Positions 1 to 5,735 of a DNA stretch of 7,285 nucleotides are shown piece by piece. How positions within the stretch are numbered: position 1 is the first letter of the stretch; each line of letters starts with the position of its first letter. This stretch comes from Chloroflexota bacterium (GTDB lineage Bacteria; Chloroflexota; Dehalococcoidia; UBA1127; JACQUN01). Made by a program: the position numbers and the translations under genes. The DNA lies in assembly GCA_016210285.1 (NCBI GenBank), contig JACQUN010000125.1:1-7285 (forward strand), read 5' to 3'. The notes beneath the pieces were generated by a model. It was given only the letters and a program-made list of their open reading frames with translations. It did not search any database and had not been told where the DNA came from.

Positions 1-6
1 GGGTGA

Positions 7-29
7 TCAGAGGGGCGAAGCCCCTTTGA
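7..29. repeat. Short hairpin, 10-bp stem with GAA loop
   Basis: Bases 7-16 pair with 20-29 around a three-base GAA loop. All pairs are Watson-Crick except one G.T wobble at 10/26. No T-run follows on either strand, so it looks like a dispersed repeat or structural element rather than a classic intrinsic terminator. Confidence 0.6.
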
Positions 30-41
30 CGGGGGTCTGGG

Positions 42-65
42 AGCCTGCCCTGAGCCTGACGAAGG
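42..65 (+). repeat. Mini-repeat copy 1 (CCTGAGCCTGACGAAGG type)
   Basis: This 24-base unit matches bases 106-129 with only two differences (C/T at 48 versus 112, A/G at 59 versus 123). It sits between TCTGGG (36-41) and CCCAGA (73-78), which are reverse complements, so it appears to have split a pre-existing GC-rich hairpin. A diverged relative (GTCCTGAGCTTGTCGAAGG) occurs at 7251-7269. Confidence 0.7.
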
Positions 66-105
66 GGTGTCCCCCAGATGCAATTTACCCCCCCTTCCTG
101 GCCAG

Positions 106-129
106 AGCCTGTCCTGAGCCTGGCGAAGG
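106..129 (+). repeat. Mini-repeat copy 2 (CCTGAGCCTGGCGAAGG type)
   Basis: This is the second copy of the 24-base unit at 42-65, in the same orientation. It is likewise flanked by an inverted repeat: CCCCCTTCC at 90-98 can pair with GGAAAGGGGG at 128-137, with one bulged A. The pairing uses the last two bases of the unit. Confidence 0.7.
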
Positions 130-192
130 AAAGGGGGATGGGGGATGGTCGAAAAGGGTTTTTCATCACCCTGATAAGAGTTGACCTGACAG

Positions 193-252
193 TTCCTCGT
201 CACCCTGAGCGAGGCCAGGAGATTCTGCGCTCCGCTCAGAGCGTGTGAGGAA
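193..252. repeat. 60-base imperfect hairpin just 3' of the Rrf2 gene
   Basis: Three nested stems are visible. TTCCTC (193-198) pairs with GAGGAA (247-252), CAC (201-203) with GTG (243-245), and CTGAGCG (205-211) with CGCTCAG (233-239), leaving a 21-base loop. It starts 11 bases past the Rrf2 stop, where a terminator could lie, but no T-run follows in the minus-strand direction. The CCCTGAGCGAGG core resembles another common dispersed-repeat family known to me from environmental genomes. Confidence 0.55.
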
Positions 253-262
253 ATTGGGACCG

Positions 263-781
263 TCAGGGCTGGGCGATGAGAGAGGTTGTCGAGGCCCCCA
301 CCAATGCACTGCCAGGGGACAACAACGCCGGCGAAGGGCGCCGGTTTTGCCGTGCGCTGGCTCCGAGGGCCTTCCGCTGGGCCGCCAGGTCTGCCAGGGT
401 TACAGAGCCAAGGACGTTGGCCACTGCCTGCTGTGCCTGCCGCCATACGGGACGCGCAGGGCAGATGCAGTCCAGGGGGCAGGTCCCTGGTGCCGCCAGG
501 CAGCGGTTGAGGAGCATGGGGCCTTCCAGCGCCTCGACTACTTCCTTCAGGGTGATCTCCTGAGGTGGTCGGCCAAGCATGAGCCCGCCGTTTCGGCCGC
601 GGCGGGTCTCCAGGAGCCGGGCAGCAACCAGGAGGGCGATGATCTTCCGCATGAAGGGTGAGGGGATGAGATGGCGCTTGGCGATCCGTCGTGCGATGAC
701 CAGCCCATGGCCGCGGTGAACTGCCACTGCAAGCATGATGCGGACACCGTAGTCGCCAAGCCGGCTCAGGTACAGCGCCAT
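263..781 (-). CDS. Rrf2-family transcriptional regulator, probable Fe-S cluster sensor
   Basis: This 172-residue protein belongs to the Rrf2 (IscR/NsrR/RirA) family of small DNA-binding regulators. The N-terminal winged helix-turn-helix runs from about residue 2 to 85. It includes the start motif RLGDYGVRIML, the recognition segment around PSPFMRKIIALL (40-51) and the wing RGRNGGLML (61-69). A cysteine cluster follows at C94, C101, C105 and C107. C94/C101/C107 has nearly the spacing of the three cysteines that hold the cluster in this family, and C105 is an extra one. The tail after about 130 is longer than in many members and low in complexity. The start is supported by AAAGGAG four bases upstream of the ATG and by the promoter at 822-850. 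It probably represses its own promoter and perhaps the acyl-CoA genes beside it. Family assignment is firm; ligand and targets are unknown. Confidence 0.9.
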   Translation of the reverse strand: MALYLSRLGDYGVRIMLAVAVHRGHGLVIARRIAKRHLIPSPFMRKIIALLVAARLLETRRGRNGGLMLGRPPQEITLKEVVEALEGPMLLNRCLAAPGTCPLDCICPARPVWRQAQQAVANVLGSVTLADLAAQRKALGASARQNRRPSPALLSPGSALVGASTTSLIAQP

Positions 782-821
782 AGCTCTCCTTTCGGGACGG
801 GAGTCGCCTCCTTCATCTAAA

Positions 822-850
822 ATTATACCTGCGCTGTACCCTTTTTTCCA
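822..850 (-). promoter_or_regulatory. Sigma70-type promoter of the Rrf2 gene
   Basis: Read on the minus strand, a perfect -10 box TATAAT (822-827) lies 17 bases from TGGAAA (845-850), which matches four of six -35 consensus positions. The -10 box ends 40 bases upstream of the ATG. The gap is locally AT-rich against the high-GC background. This is the clearest promoter in the window. Confidence 0.7.
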
Positions 851-854
851 GGGT
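838..854. promoter_or_regulatory. Inverted repeat over the -35 box, candidate operator
   Basis: ACCCT (838-842) and AGGGT (850-854) form a 17-base dyad with a 7-base A/T-rich centre covering the -35 hexamer of the Rrf2 promoter. Rrf2 proteins commonly bind dyads in their own promoters, so this could be an autorepression site. The arms are short, and a similar ACCCT/AGGGT pair at 155-172 shows the motif could arise by chance. Confidence 0.35.
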
Positions 855-875
855 CGAGGGCTCCCTTGGCCAAAG

Positions 876-919
876 AGAGAGGGGCAAGCCGCCCCGCGCC
901 AGGGCGTCTGCCCCTCTCT
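876..919 (-). terminator. Terminator-like hairpin after the DUF35 gene
   Basis: AGAGAGGGGCA (876-886) is perfectly complementary to TGCCCCTCTCT (909-919), giving an 11-bp stem. The 22-base loop can form its own GCCC/GGGC stem. It begins 20 bases past the DUF35 stop codon and ends before the Rrf2 promoter, so its position suits an end of transcription for the thiolase/DUF35 operon. The bases after the stem on the minus strand (CTTTGG) are a poor U-tract, so termination may be weak. Confidence 0.5.
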
Positions 920-939
920 GCCGTTGTCTCGGCTTCGGC

Positions 940-1374
940 CTAGCTTGCGGGCCGGAACTTGGGCAGGCTGATCTTCTCGTCCACGTCCTCGAAGACCACC
1001 TCCACGGGCATGTCACACCGAATCTTGGCTGGGTCAGGCTCCACCCCAATCAGGTTGGTCGGCATGCGGGCTCCGCCCTCCAGCTCGACCAGGGCGATGA
1101 CGTAGGGGGTCATGGCCTGGAAGGCGGGCATGGGGGCCCGGTGGGCGATGGCGTAGGAGTAGAGCTTGCCCTTGCCGCTGGTCTTGCTCCACTCCGTATT
1201 GCGGGAGAAGCAGTTGGGGCAGATGTCCCTGGGGTAGAAGTAGGTCCTCTGGCACTCCTTGCACCGTCGCACCCAGAGCTCATGCTCCTTGCACTTCTGC
1301 CAGTAGAAGTCGGATTCGGGCTGGGGGACGGGGGATGGCCGGCGCGGCGGTGCCTGCTGGGCCTGTTGTGTCAT
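940..1374 (-). CDS. DUF35 zinc-ribbon/OB-fold protein, partner of the adjacent thiolase-like protein
   Basis: This 144-residue protein has the standard architecture of the DUF35 (Zn-ribbon plus acyl-CoA-associated OB-fold) family. A proline-rich leader of about 20 residues precedes a helix containing DFYW (22-25). The rubredoxin-like zinc ribbon has C38-X2-C41 and C52-X2-C55. A beta-rich OB-fold (about 62-140) includes GKLYSYAIAHRAP and the strand PYVIALVEL. Such proteins bind thiolase-superfamily enzymes. Known roles include the ChsH2-type partner of the Ltp2 steroid side-chain aldolase and the bridging subunit of the archaeal acetoacetyl-CoA thiolase/HMG-CoA synthase complex. The gene follows the thiolase-like gene by 97 bases, as expected for a subunit pair. 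GGAGG eight bases upstream supports the start. Family and partnership are well supported; catalytic contribution is inferred. Confidence 0.9.
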   Translation of the reverse strand: MTQQAQQAPPRRPSPVPQPESDFYWQKCKEHELWVRRCKECQRTYFYPRDICPNCFSRNTEWSKTSGKGKLYSYAIAHRAPMPAFQAMTPYVIALVELEGGARMPTNLIGVEPDPAKIRCDMPVEVVFEDVDEKISLPKFRPAS

Positions 1375-1399
1375 CTTCCTGACCTCCAGAAGCGTTCTA

Positions 1400-1419
1400 C
1401 CCCCGCCTGAAGGCAGGGG
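1400..1419 (-). repeat. Hairpin between the thiolase-like and DUF35 genes
   Basis: On the minus (mRNA) strand CCCCTGCC pairs with GGCGGGG around a UUCA loop, with one U.G wobble; on the plus strand the same position is a C.A mismatch. The better fold in the mRNA sense suggests an RNA role such as tuning relative expression of the two genes or protecting mRNA ends. It lies in the 97-base spacer, 25 bases upstream of the DUF35 start codon. Confidence 0.45.
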
Positions 1420-1471
1420 CGTGATGCCGCAGCCTTGAGGCCGCGGTGCCTTGGCAAGTTTTGCGTCCCCG

Positions 1472-2650
1472 CTAGTCCCTGGTCAGCACCACAGTGCCGC
1501 AGGAGGAGAGGGAGCCGCCGGTGCCGTTGCAGAGGACGGTCTTCGCATGCTGGGAGGGGTCCTTCTTCGCCTTGACCTGGCGCTGGCCGCACTCCCCGCG
1601 GAGCTGCCGGACTGCCTCGATCAAGAGGAAGACCCCGTACATCCCTGAGTGGGTGTAGGAGAGGCCGCCTCCGCTGGCATTGAGGGGGAAGTCGCCTCCA
1701 GGGGCAGTCCGCTGGCCCTTGACGAAGTCCGGCCCCTCGCCCTTCTTGCAGAACCCCAGGTCCTCCAGGCTCAGAAGCACCGTGTAGGTGAAGGAGTCGT
1801 AGACCATGGTGAGGTCGAGGTCGCTGTGGGTGATCCCTGCCATCCCCAGGGCCCGCTTCCCCGTCTCCCGTGCGATGAGGGAGGTGAAGGAGGGCATGGC
1901 GCTGATCATGCCGTGGTCGTGGCCCTCGGCAGCCCCCTGGACCCAGACCGGCTTCTTCCTGCAGGAGGCCGCGCGCTCGGCGGTGGTCACCACCACCGCC
2001 CCTCCAGCATCGGTGACGAGGCAGCAGTCCATGAGGTGGAAGGGCCAGGCGATCCAGCGGGAGTTGTGGTAGTCGTCGAAGGTCATGGGGTCCCGCATCA
2101 TGGCCTTGGGGTTGAGCTGTGCCCATTTGCGGGTGGAAACCGCGATCTCAGCCATGGCCTGGCGGGTCCGCTCCTCTCCGAACTCGTGCATGTACCGCCG
2201 GCAGGCCAGGGCGTAGGAGATAGGCGGCCCGACGAGACCGTAGGGGGTCTCGTACTGGGCCTGGGGCAAGTTGGCGTTGCCAGGAGCGGGGGCGCGGCTG
2301 GAGCGGCCTGTCTCTCCGTGGGTGATGAGGGCCACCTCACAGAACCCGGCCTGGATGGCCGCCATGGCGTGGGCCACGTGGATCACGAAGGATGAGCCCC
2401 CCACCGAGGTGCTATCTGTGTAGCGGGGCTGGATGCCCAGGTACTCCCCGGTCACCAGGGTGGAGTAGGGCCCGGCAGTAAAGAGCCCGTCCACGTCTTT
2501 CTTCTGAAGGCCGGCGTCCGCCAGGGCGTTGTGGGCCGCCTCGGCGTGGTGGGCAAGCGCCGACTTGTTGGGCGTCAGGCCTATCTGGTCGGATTCTTCT
2601 ACCCCCACGATGGCGATGCGCTGGTCACCCCGCCCTCTTCGTTGAGGCAT
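1472..2650 (-). CDS. Thiolase-superfamily protein (SCP-x/lipid-transfer type) lacking the nucleophilic cysteine
   Basis: This 392-residue protein has the full length and two-lobe pattern of the SCP-x/thiolase-like family. N-terminal lobe landmarks are RIAIVGVEESDQIG (11-24), ADAGLQKKDVDGLF (44-57) and TSVGGSSFVIH (81-91), with TDAGGAVVV at 213-221. The C-terminal lobe has VYDSFTYT (283-290), NASGGGLSYTHSGMYG (324-339), which carries the conserved histidine H334, and CNGTGG (374-379). Classic thiolases have their acyl-accepting cysteine where this protein reads G85-S86-S87; the next cysteine is C104, in a following strand. It may therefore be an aldolase-like or otherwise altered acyl-CoA enzyme working with the DUF35 protein. 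AAAGGAGG eight bases before the ATG is a near-ideal ribosome binding site, and a promoter lies at 2682-2711. Superfamily is certain; reaction and substrate are open. Confidence 0.9.
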   Translation of the reverse strand: MPQRRGRGDQRIAIVGVEESDQIGLTPNKSALAHHAEAAHNALADAGLQKKDVDGLFTAGPYSTLVTGEYLGIQPRYTDSTSVGGSSFVIHVAHAMAAIQAGFCEVALITHGETGRSSRAPAPGNANLPQAQYETPYGLVGPPISYALACRRYMHEFGEERTRQAMAEIAVSTRKWAQLNPKAMMRDPMTFDDYHNSRWIAWPFHLMDCCLVTDAGGAVVVTTAERAASCRKKPVWVQGAAEGHDHGMISAMPSFTSLIARETGKRALGMAGITHSDLDLTMVYDSFTYTVLLSLEDLGFCKKGEGPDFVKGQRTAPGGDFPLNASGGGLSYTHSGMYGVFLLIEAVRQLRGECGQRQVKAKKDPSQHAKTVLCNGTGGSLSSCGTVVLTRD

Positions 2651-2681
2651 TCGCAGCTCCTCCTTTCCAAGTGTCGTCAGG

Positions 2682-2711
2682 ATTGTAAACCCATTCCTGA
2701 GTCAAAGGCAA
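2682..2711 (-). promoter_or_regulatory. Candidate promoter of the thiolase/DUF35 operon
   Basis: On the minus strand TACAAT (2682-2687, five of six -10 positions) is preceded by an 18-base spacer and TTGCCT (2706-2711, four of six -35 positions). The -10 box ends 31 bases upstream of the thiolase-like ATG. An overlapping TTGACT at 2700-2705 is a better -35 hexamer, but its spacing of 12 is too short. Confidence 0.5.
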
Positions 2712-2732
2712 CCCCCGCCGTTCGGTGGGGGT
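2711..2732. repeat. Inverted repeat abutting the -35 box; possible terminator of the MFS operon or operator
   Basis: ACCCCCGCC (2711-2719) faces GGTGGGGGT (2724-2732) across a GTTC loop. In the minus-strand RNA the stem has one A.C mismatch, and TTGCCTTT follows, a weak U-rich tail. It lies 134 bases past the MFS stop codon and touches the -35 box of the next operon, so it could end the upstream transcript or act as a binding site. Confidence 0.4.
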
Positions 2733-2865
2733 ATCATGCCACAAGTTCCCAGCCAGAACACGCATGGCGCGGCCTGGCTGTGCGGCTATCCGAGCCCTCC
2801 ATCTTCAACTTGTCAGACCAGGCAGAGATTGCTTGGTCAAGGCGACGGCGCCTGCCCCCCTGGAA

Positions 2866-4401
2866 TCAGTCCCCAGCCGCGGCCGGGGCCATGACGGCAG
2901 CTTGCTGGCGGCCCTCCATCCTGGCAAAGAAGAAGTAGTACAGGAAACCCGGCACCAGAATCAGGGCGCCAGCCATTGCGAATACAGGCATGAACCCCCC
3001 GCCAGCAATAAGAATCCCCGCGATGCCTGCCCCCGCACCCCCACCCAGGTCAAAGGCGGTGTGGGTGAACCCTGCCGTAGTACCGCGCTCCTTGGGGGAG
3101 ATGAACTCCATCGCAAGCTGGTTCCGCAATGGCAGCCCGATGCTGTACATGGCCCCTCTCACCAGGAACAGCACCGTCACCACAGACAGGGATGGCACCG
3201 CCGCCATCAGCACCAGGAAGGGGATGGAGAGGACCTGGGTGACCATGATGCCCTTCGCCTTCCCCCACCGCTGCGCTACCGCTGGAGAGATAAGGACTGA
3301 GCCGGCCGACGCCAGGGACCCCAAGGCCAGCATGGTGCCGATCTGGTTGTCCGAGGCGTTATGTGCCTCCTGGAAGAAGATGTTGAAGAAGCGGATGGTC
3401 AGGCCAAAGCCAACCCCCACCATGATGCTGAGGAGCGCCAGCCGGGCGATGATGCCGAAGTGCACCACATTCCGGAGGGTGACGAGGTCCCTGAAGCTCT
3501 CCACCAGCTCCACTGGCTTCTCCCGCATGAAGACCAGTGGCACCAGGGCCATCACGGTCAGCGGCAGGCCAGAGACCAGCGCCCATCGGGCTGCCGAGGG
3601 CTCCCCTTGAGGGAGGCCCAGGACTATCGCCCAGGCCAGAGGGAGCATCCCCCCACCCATGTTCCCAGCAAAGCGCGAGACCTGGAGGAAGCTAGAGTTC
3701 AGGCTGAAAAGGTGAGGGCGTTCCTTTGGCTCACTGTTCTCCATCATGAACGGAGCACCCGTAACCCCGTGGAAGGACTCGCCCACACCCGCCACCGCAG
3801 CCAGGACCAGGATAAAGGCAGGGTTCTGGACAAAGAGCAGACTCCCCTGGGCCAACACGGCGATAAAGGTAGCAATGAAGAAAGCGCGTCGCCGCCCGAA
3901 CCGGTCCGCGATGAGGCCCGCAGGCAGCGCCCCAGCGCCGTGCGCCATCATGTTGACCAGCCAGAAGGTGCCGATGAAGGTTATCGGGAAGCCGATGCGC
4001 AGCAGGTAGAGGTTGAACATCACCGCCCAGATGCCTGTCCCCAGCTCGGCCAGCAGCGAGTAGGTGAGGAAAAGCTTAGCGTTACGGCTAAACTGGAGAA
4101 CCGCCTGGAAAAAGCCTGTATCTGCCCCTGGCGCTGCGCTCTGCCGCACCATACGGGAAAGGAGCATCATCCGGGAGATGATCAGCAAGACAAAAAGGCC
4201 TCCTAGGGAAACCACACCCCACACCAGAGGCCCCGTGGCGAAGCCCGTGACCCCTGTCCCGCCGTGCCCGTGGCCCTCCCCGTCGGCGAAGGCGGGAAGA
4301 ACAAGGACAAGCGAGGCTAGAATGGCTCCGAGGACAGTCAAAACACTCAAGGTCAACCGCCGCCCGCAGAAACCCGACTGTTCACGATGTGCCCTTTCCA
4401 T
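2866..4401 (-). CDS. Major facilitator superfamily transporter with an N-terminal membrane extension
   Basis: This 511-residue inner-membrane protein, rich in hydrophobic segments, belongs to the MFS, whose members move small solutes by proton coupling or uniport. Twelve core helices can be placed between about residues 108 and 493. The diagnostic loop 2-3 motif GLIADRFGRRRAF is at 162-174, and the second-half counterpart is the weaker RWGKAKG (378-384). The core is preceded by about 105 extra residues. These include a hydrophobic stretch (about 16-38) ending LPAFAD, which resembles a signal peptide or anchor, a short HGHGG-containing linker (44-48) and a further helix (about 58-80). The gene starts 12 bases after the second CoA-transferase, with a G-rich ribosome binding site inside that gap, so the three are co-transcribed. 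Uptake of the acid used by the CoA-transferases is the simplest role; efflux is equally possible from sequence alone. Confidence 0.85.
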   Translation of the reverse strand: MERAHREQSGFCGRRLTLSVLTVLGAILASLVLVLPAFADGEGHGHGGTGVTGFATGPLVWGVVSLGGLFVLLIISRMMLLSRMVRQSAAPGADTGFFQAVLQFSRNAKLFLTYSLLAELGTGIWAVMFNLYLLRIGFPITFIGTFWLVNMMAHGAGALPAGLIADRFGRRRAFFIATFIAVLAQGSLLFVQNPAFILVLAAVAGVGESFHGVTGAPFMMENSEPKERPHLFSLNSSFLQVSRFAGNMGGGMLPLAWAIVLGLPQGEPSAARWALVSGLPLTVMALVPLVFMREKPVELVESFRDLVTLRNVVHFGIIARLALLSIMVGVGFGLTIRFFNIFFQEAHNASDNQIGTMLALGSLASAGSVLISPAVAQRWGKAKGIMVTQVLSIPFLVLMAAVPSLSVVTVLFLVRGAMYSIGLPLRNQLAMEFISPKERGTTAGFTHTAFDLGGGAGAGIAGILIAGGGFMPVFAMAGALILVPGFLYYFFFARMEGRQQAAVMAPAAAGD

Positions 4402-4413
4402 CGCTCCCCCCTT

Positions 4414-5733
4414 CTAGAGTGCCCTTGTCCGCTGCGCCCTGCGGACACCACCCGTATCCGACCCTTCCAGCGGAATCGTGCCAATAACCTGCTGGGCCTC
4501 CAGCTCCTGGAGGTCAGCGCCGGTGAGGCCTAGAAGTTCGCTAAGGATATACCCGTTGTGCTCCCCCAGGCAAGGGGGCGGGGTCTGGGTGGGGACCTGG
4601 GTCTCCGTGAGCTTCCACGGGGGACCTGCCATGGGGAAGCTCCCCGCCTCCGGATGGGTGACAAGCTCAAAGGAGCCGCGGGCCCGGAGGTGGGGGTCGC
4701 TCCGCAGGCCGTGGCCGCCGTCCAGGACCACGCCGGCGGGCACGCCCGCGGCCGCCAGGAGCGTCATCGCATCGTGGGCTTCCTGCGTCGTGGTCCACGC
4801 CTGTATGGCGGCGTCAAGCTCTTCCCTGTGCTCCAGGCGGGAGAGCAGGTCGGCGAAGCTGGTGTCCCGCCCCAGGTCCGGTCGGCCTATCACCTGGCAC
4901 AGCCTGGCGAAGACCTGATCTGATGGACAGGCAATGGTGATCCAGCGGTCCCGAATGGGGCCATCGCCGCTCTTGCAGGGGTAGCAGCCGTGGGGCGCCA
5001 TGGAGGGGTGGCGGTTGGCCCACCGCCGGGGGTTACGCCGGTTCATCTCCCAATCCAGATAGATCTCCCCAAGGTGGGGGATGGTTGCCTCGGCCTGGGC
5101 GAGGTCAATGAACTGGCCCATGCCAGTGTTGGCCCGGTGCCAGAGGGCGGCGACAACGGCAAAGGCGGCGGTAGCGCCTGCCACGGCGTCGCCGTGGTGC
5201 ACTGGGGAGTTGGTGGAGAGGTCTTCGTCGGGGTAGCCCCGCAGAGCGGTGTGGCCGGTGATGGCGTCGATGGTCATGCCCATGCTGCGGTAGCGTCGAT
5301 AGGGTCCCGTCTCGCCGAAGCCTGGCATAGCCAGGTAGATGATGTCCGCCCTCGCGGCTTGCAGGCTCTCGTAGGTGATCCCCAGGGCCTCGGGTACACC
5401 ACCGGCCAGGTTTGTCACGACGGCGTCGCTCACGCGCGCCAGGTCTTTGAGCAGGGCCAGCCCCCGGGGGTGGGCCAAGTCCAGGGTGACGGACAGCTTG
5501 TTGCGGGCCAGGGCGTTGAAGTTGGCGTTTCGGTTCCAGGGCCGCTCCCCAGGCTGGCCGTCGGGGTAGTCGCGGCCCGCGGTGGGGCGCAGGGGCCCGC
5601 GGTAGTGGCGCTGGATGGCCTCCACCTTGACGACCTGGGCTCCCAGGTCCCCCAGGAGGCACCCCGCGAAGGGCCCGGCCCATATCTCGCACACCTCGAT
5701 AATGCGGTAGCCGGAGAGGGGGAGCGTGTCCAT
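4414..5733 (-). CDS. CaiB/BaiF family (class III) CoA-transferase, second of a pair
   Basis: This 439-residue protein belongs to the family III CoA-transferases, which move CoA between carboxylic acids (formyl-CoA:oxalate, carnitine, benzylsuccinate or malate types). The N-terminal CoA-binding segment includes YRIIEVCEIWAGPFAGCLLG (9-28), GAQVVKVE (31-38) and NKLSVTLDL (78-86). Further motifs are MPGFGETGPYRRYRSMGM (136-153), GQFIDLAQAEATIPHLG (206-222) and the C-terminal LGEHNGYILSELLGL (389-403). The position of the catalytic aspartate of formyl-CoA transferase corresponds to E215, a replacement common in this family. About 20 residues after LEAQQVIG form an unusual, non-conserved tail. The start overlaps nothing but lies two bases after the preceding stop. 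GAGGTG inside the end of that gene serves as its ribosome binding site, which implies translational coupling and a possible heteromeric enzyme. Substrates cannot be told from sequence. Confidence 0.92.
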   Translation of the reverse strand: MDTLPLSGYRIIEVCEIWAGPFAGCLLGDLGAQVVKVEAIQRHYRGPLRPTAGRDYPDGQPGERPWNRNANFNALARNKLSVTLDLAHPRGLALLKDLARVSDAVVTNLAGGVPEALGITYESLQAARADIIYLAMPGFGETGPYRRYRSMGMTIDAITGHTALRGYPDEDLSTNSPVHHGDAVAGATAAFAVVAALWHRANTGMGQFIDLAQAEATIPHLGEIYLDWEMNRRNPRRWANRHPSMAPHGCYPCKSGDGPIRDRWITIACPSDQVFARLCQVIGRPDLGRDTSFADLLSRLEHREELDAAIQAWTTTQEAHDAMTLLAAAGVPAGVVLDGGHGLRSDPHLRARGSFELVTHPEAGSFPMAGPPWKLTETQVPTQTPPPCLGEHNGYILSELLGLTGADLQELEAQQVIGTIPLEGSDTGGVRRAQRTRAL

Positions 5734-5735
5734 GG

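Larger units (their letters stand above)
1..262. other. Non-coding patchwork of small hairpin repeats downstream of the Rrf2 gene
   Basis: I see no credible gene here. The stretch lies 3' of the Rrf2 stop codon. It is built from successive GC-rich inverted repeats, two short direct-repeat copies and a 60-base imperfect hairpin, listed separately. A further small inverted repeat pairs AGGGT (155-159) with ACCCT (168-172). This is non-coding DNA colonised by dispersed mini-repeats, and any terminator for the Rrf2 gene must lie within it. Confidence 0.7.

Noticed and set aside
245..661. 138-codon plus-strand open frame antisense to the Rrf2 gene
   Set aside because: The minus-strand product is an unmistakable Rrf2 protein with its own promoter and ribosome binding site; the plus frame has no start signal and an Arg/Gly/Pro-rich composition.
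1649..2395. Long plus-strand open frame opposite the thiolase-like gene, and similar long plus-strand frames opposite the MFS and CoA-transferase genes
   Set aside because: They are antisense shadows caused by high GC content; their translations are low-complexity Gly/Val/Ala/Arg/Pro-rich with no recognisable domain, and the opposite strand encodes clear protein families.
2816..2838. GACCA/TGGTC inverted repeat and a TTGACC hexamer just past the MFS stop
   Set aside because: The arms are only 5 bp with a 13-base loop, and no acceptable -10 box lies at the right distance from TTGACC, so neither an operator nor a promoter can be supported.
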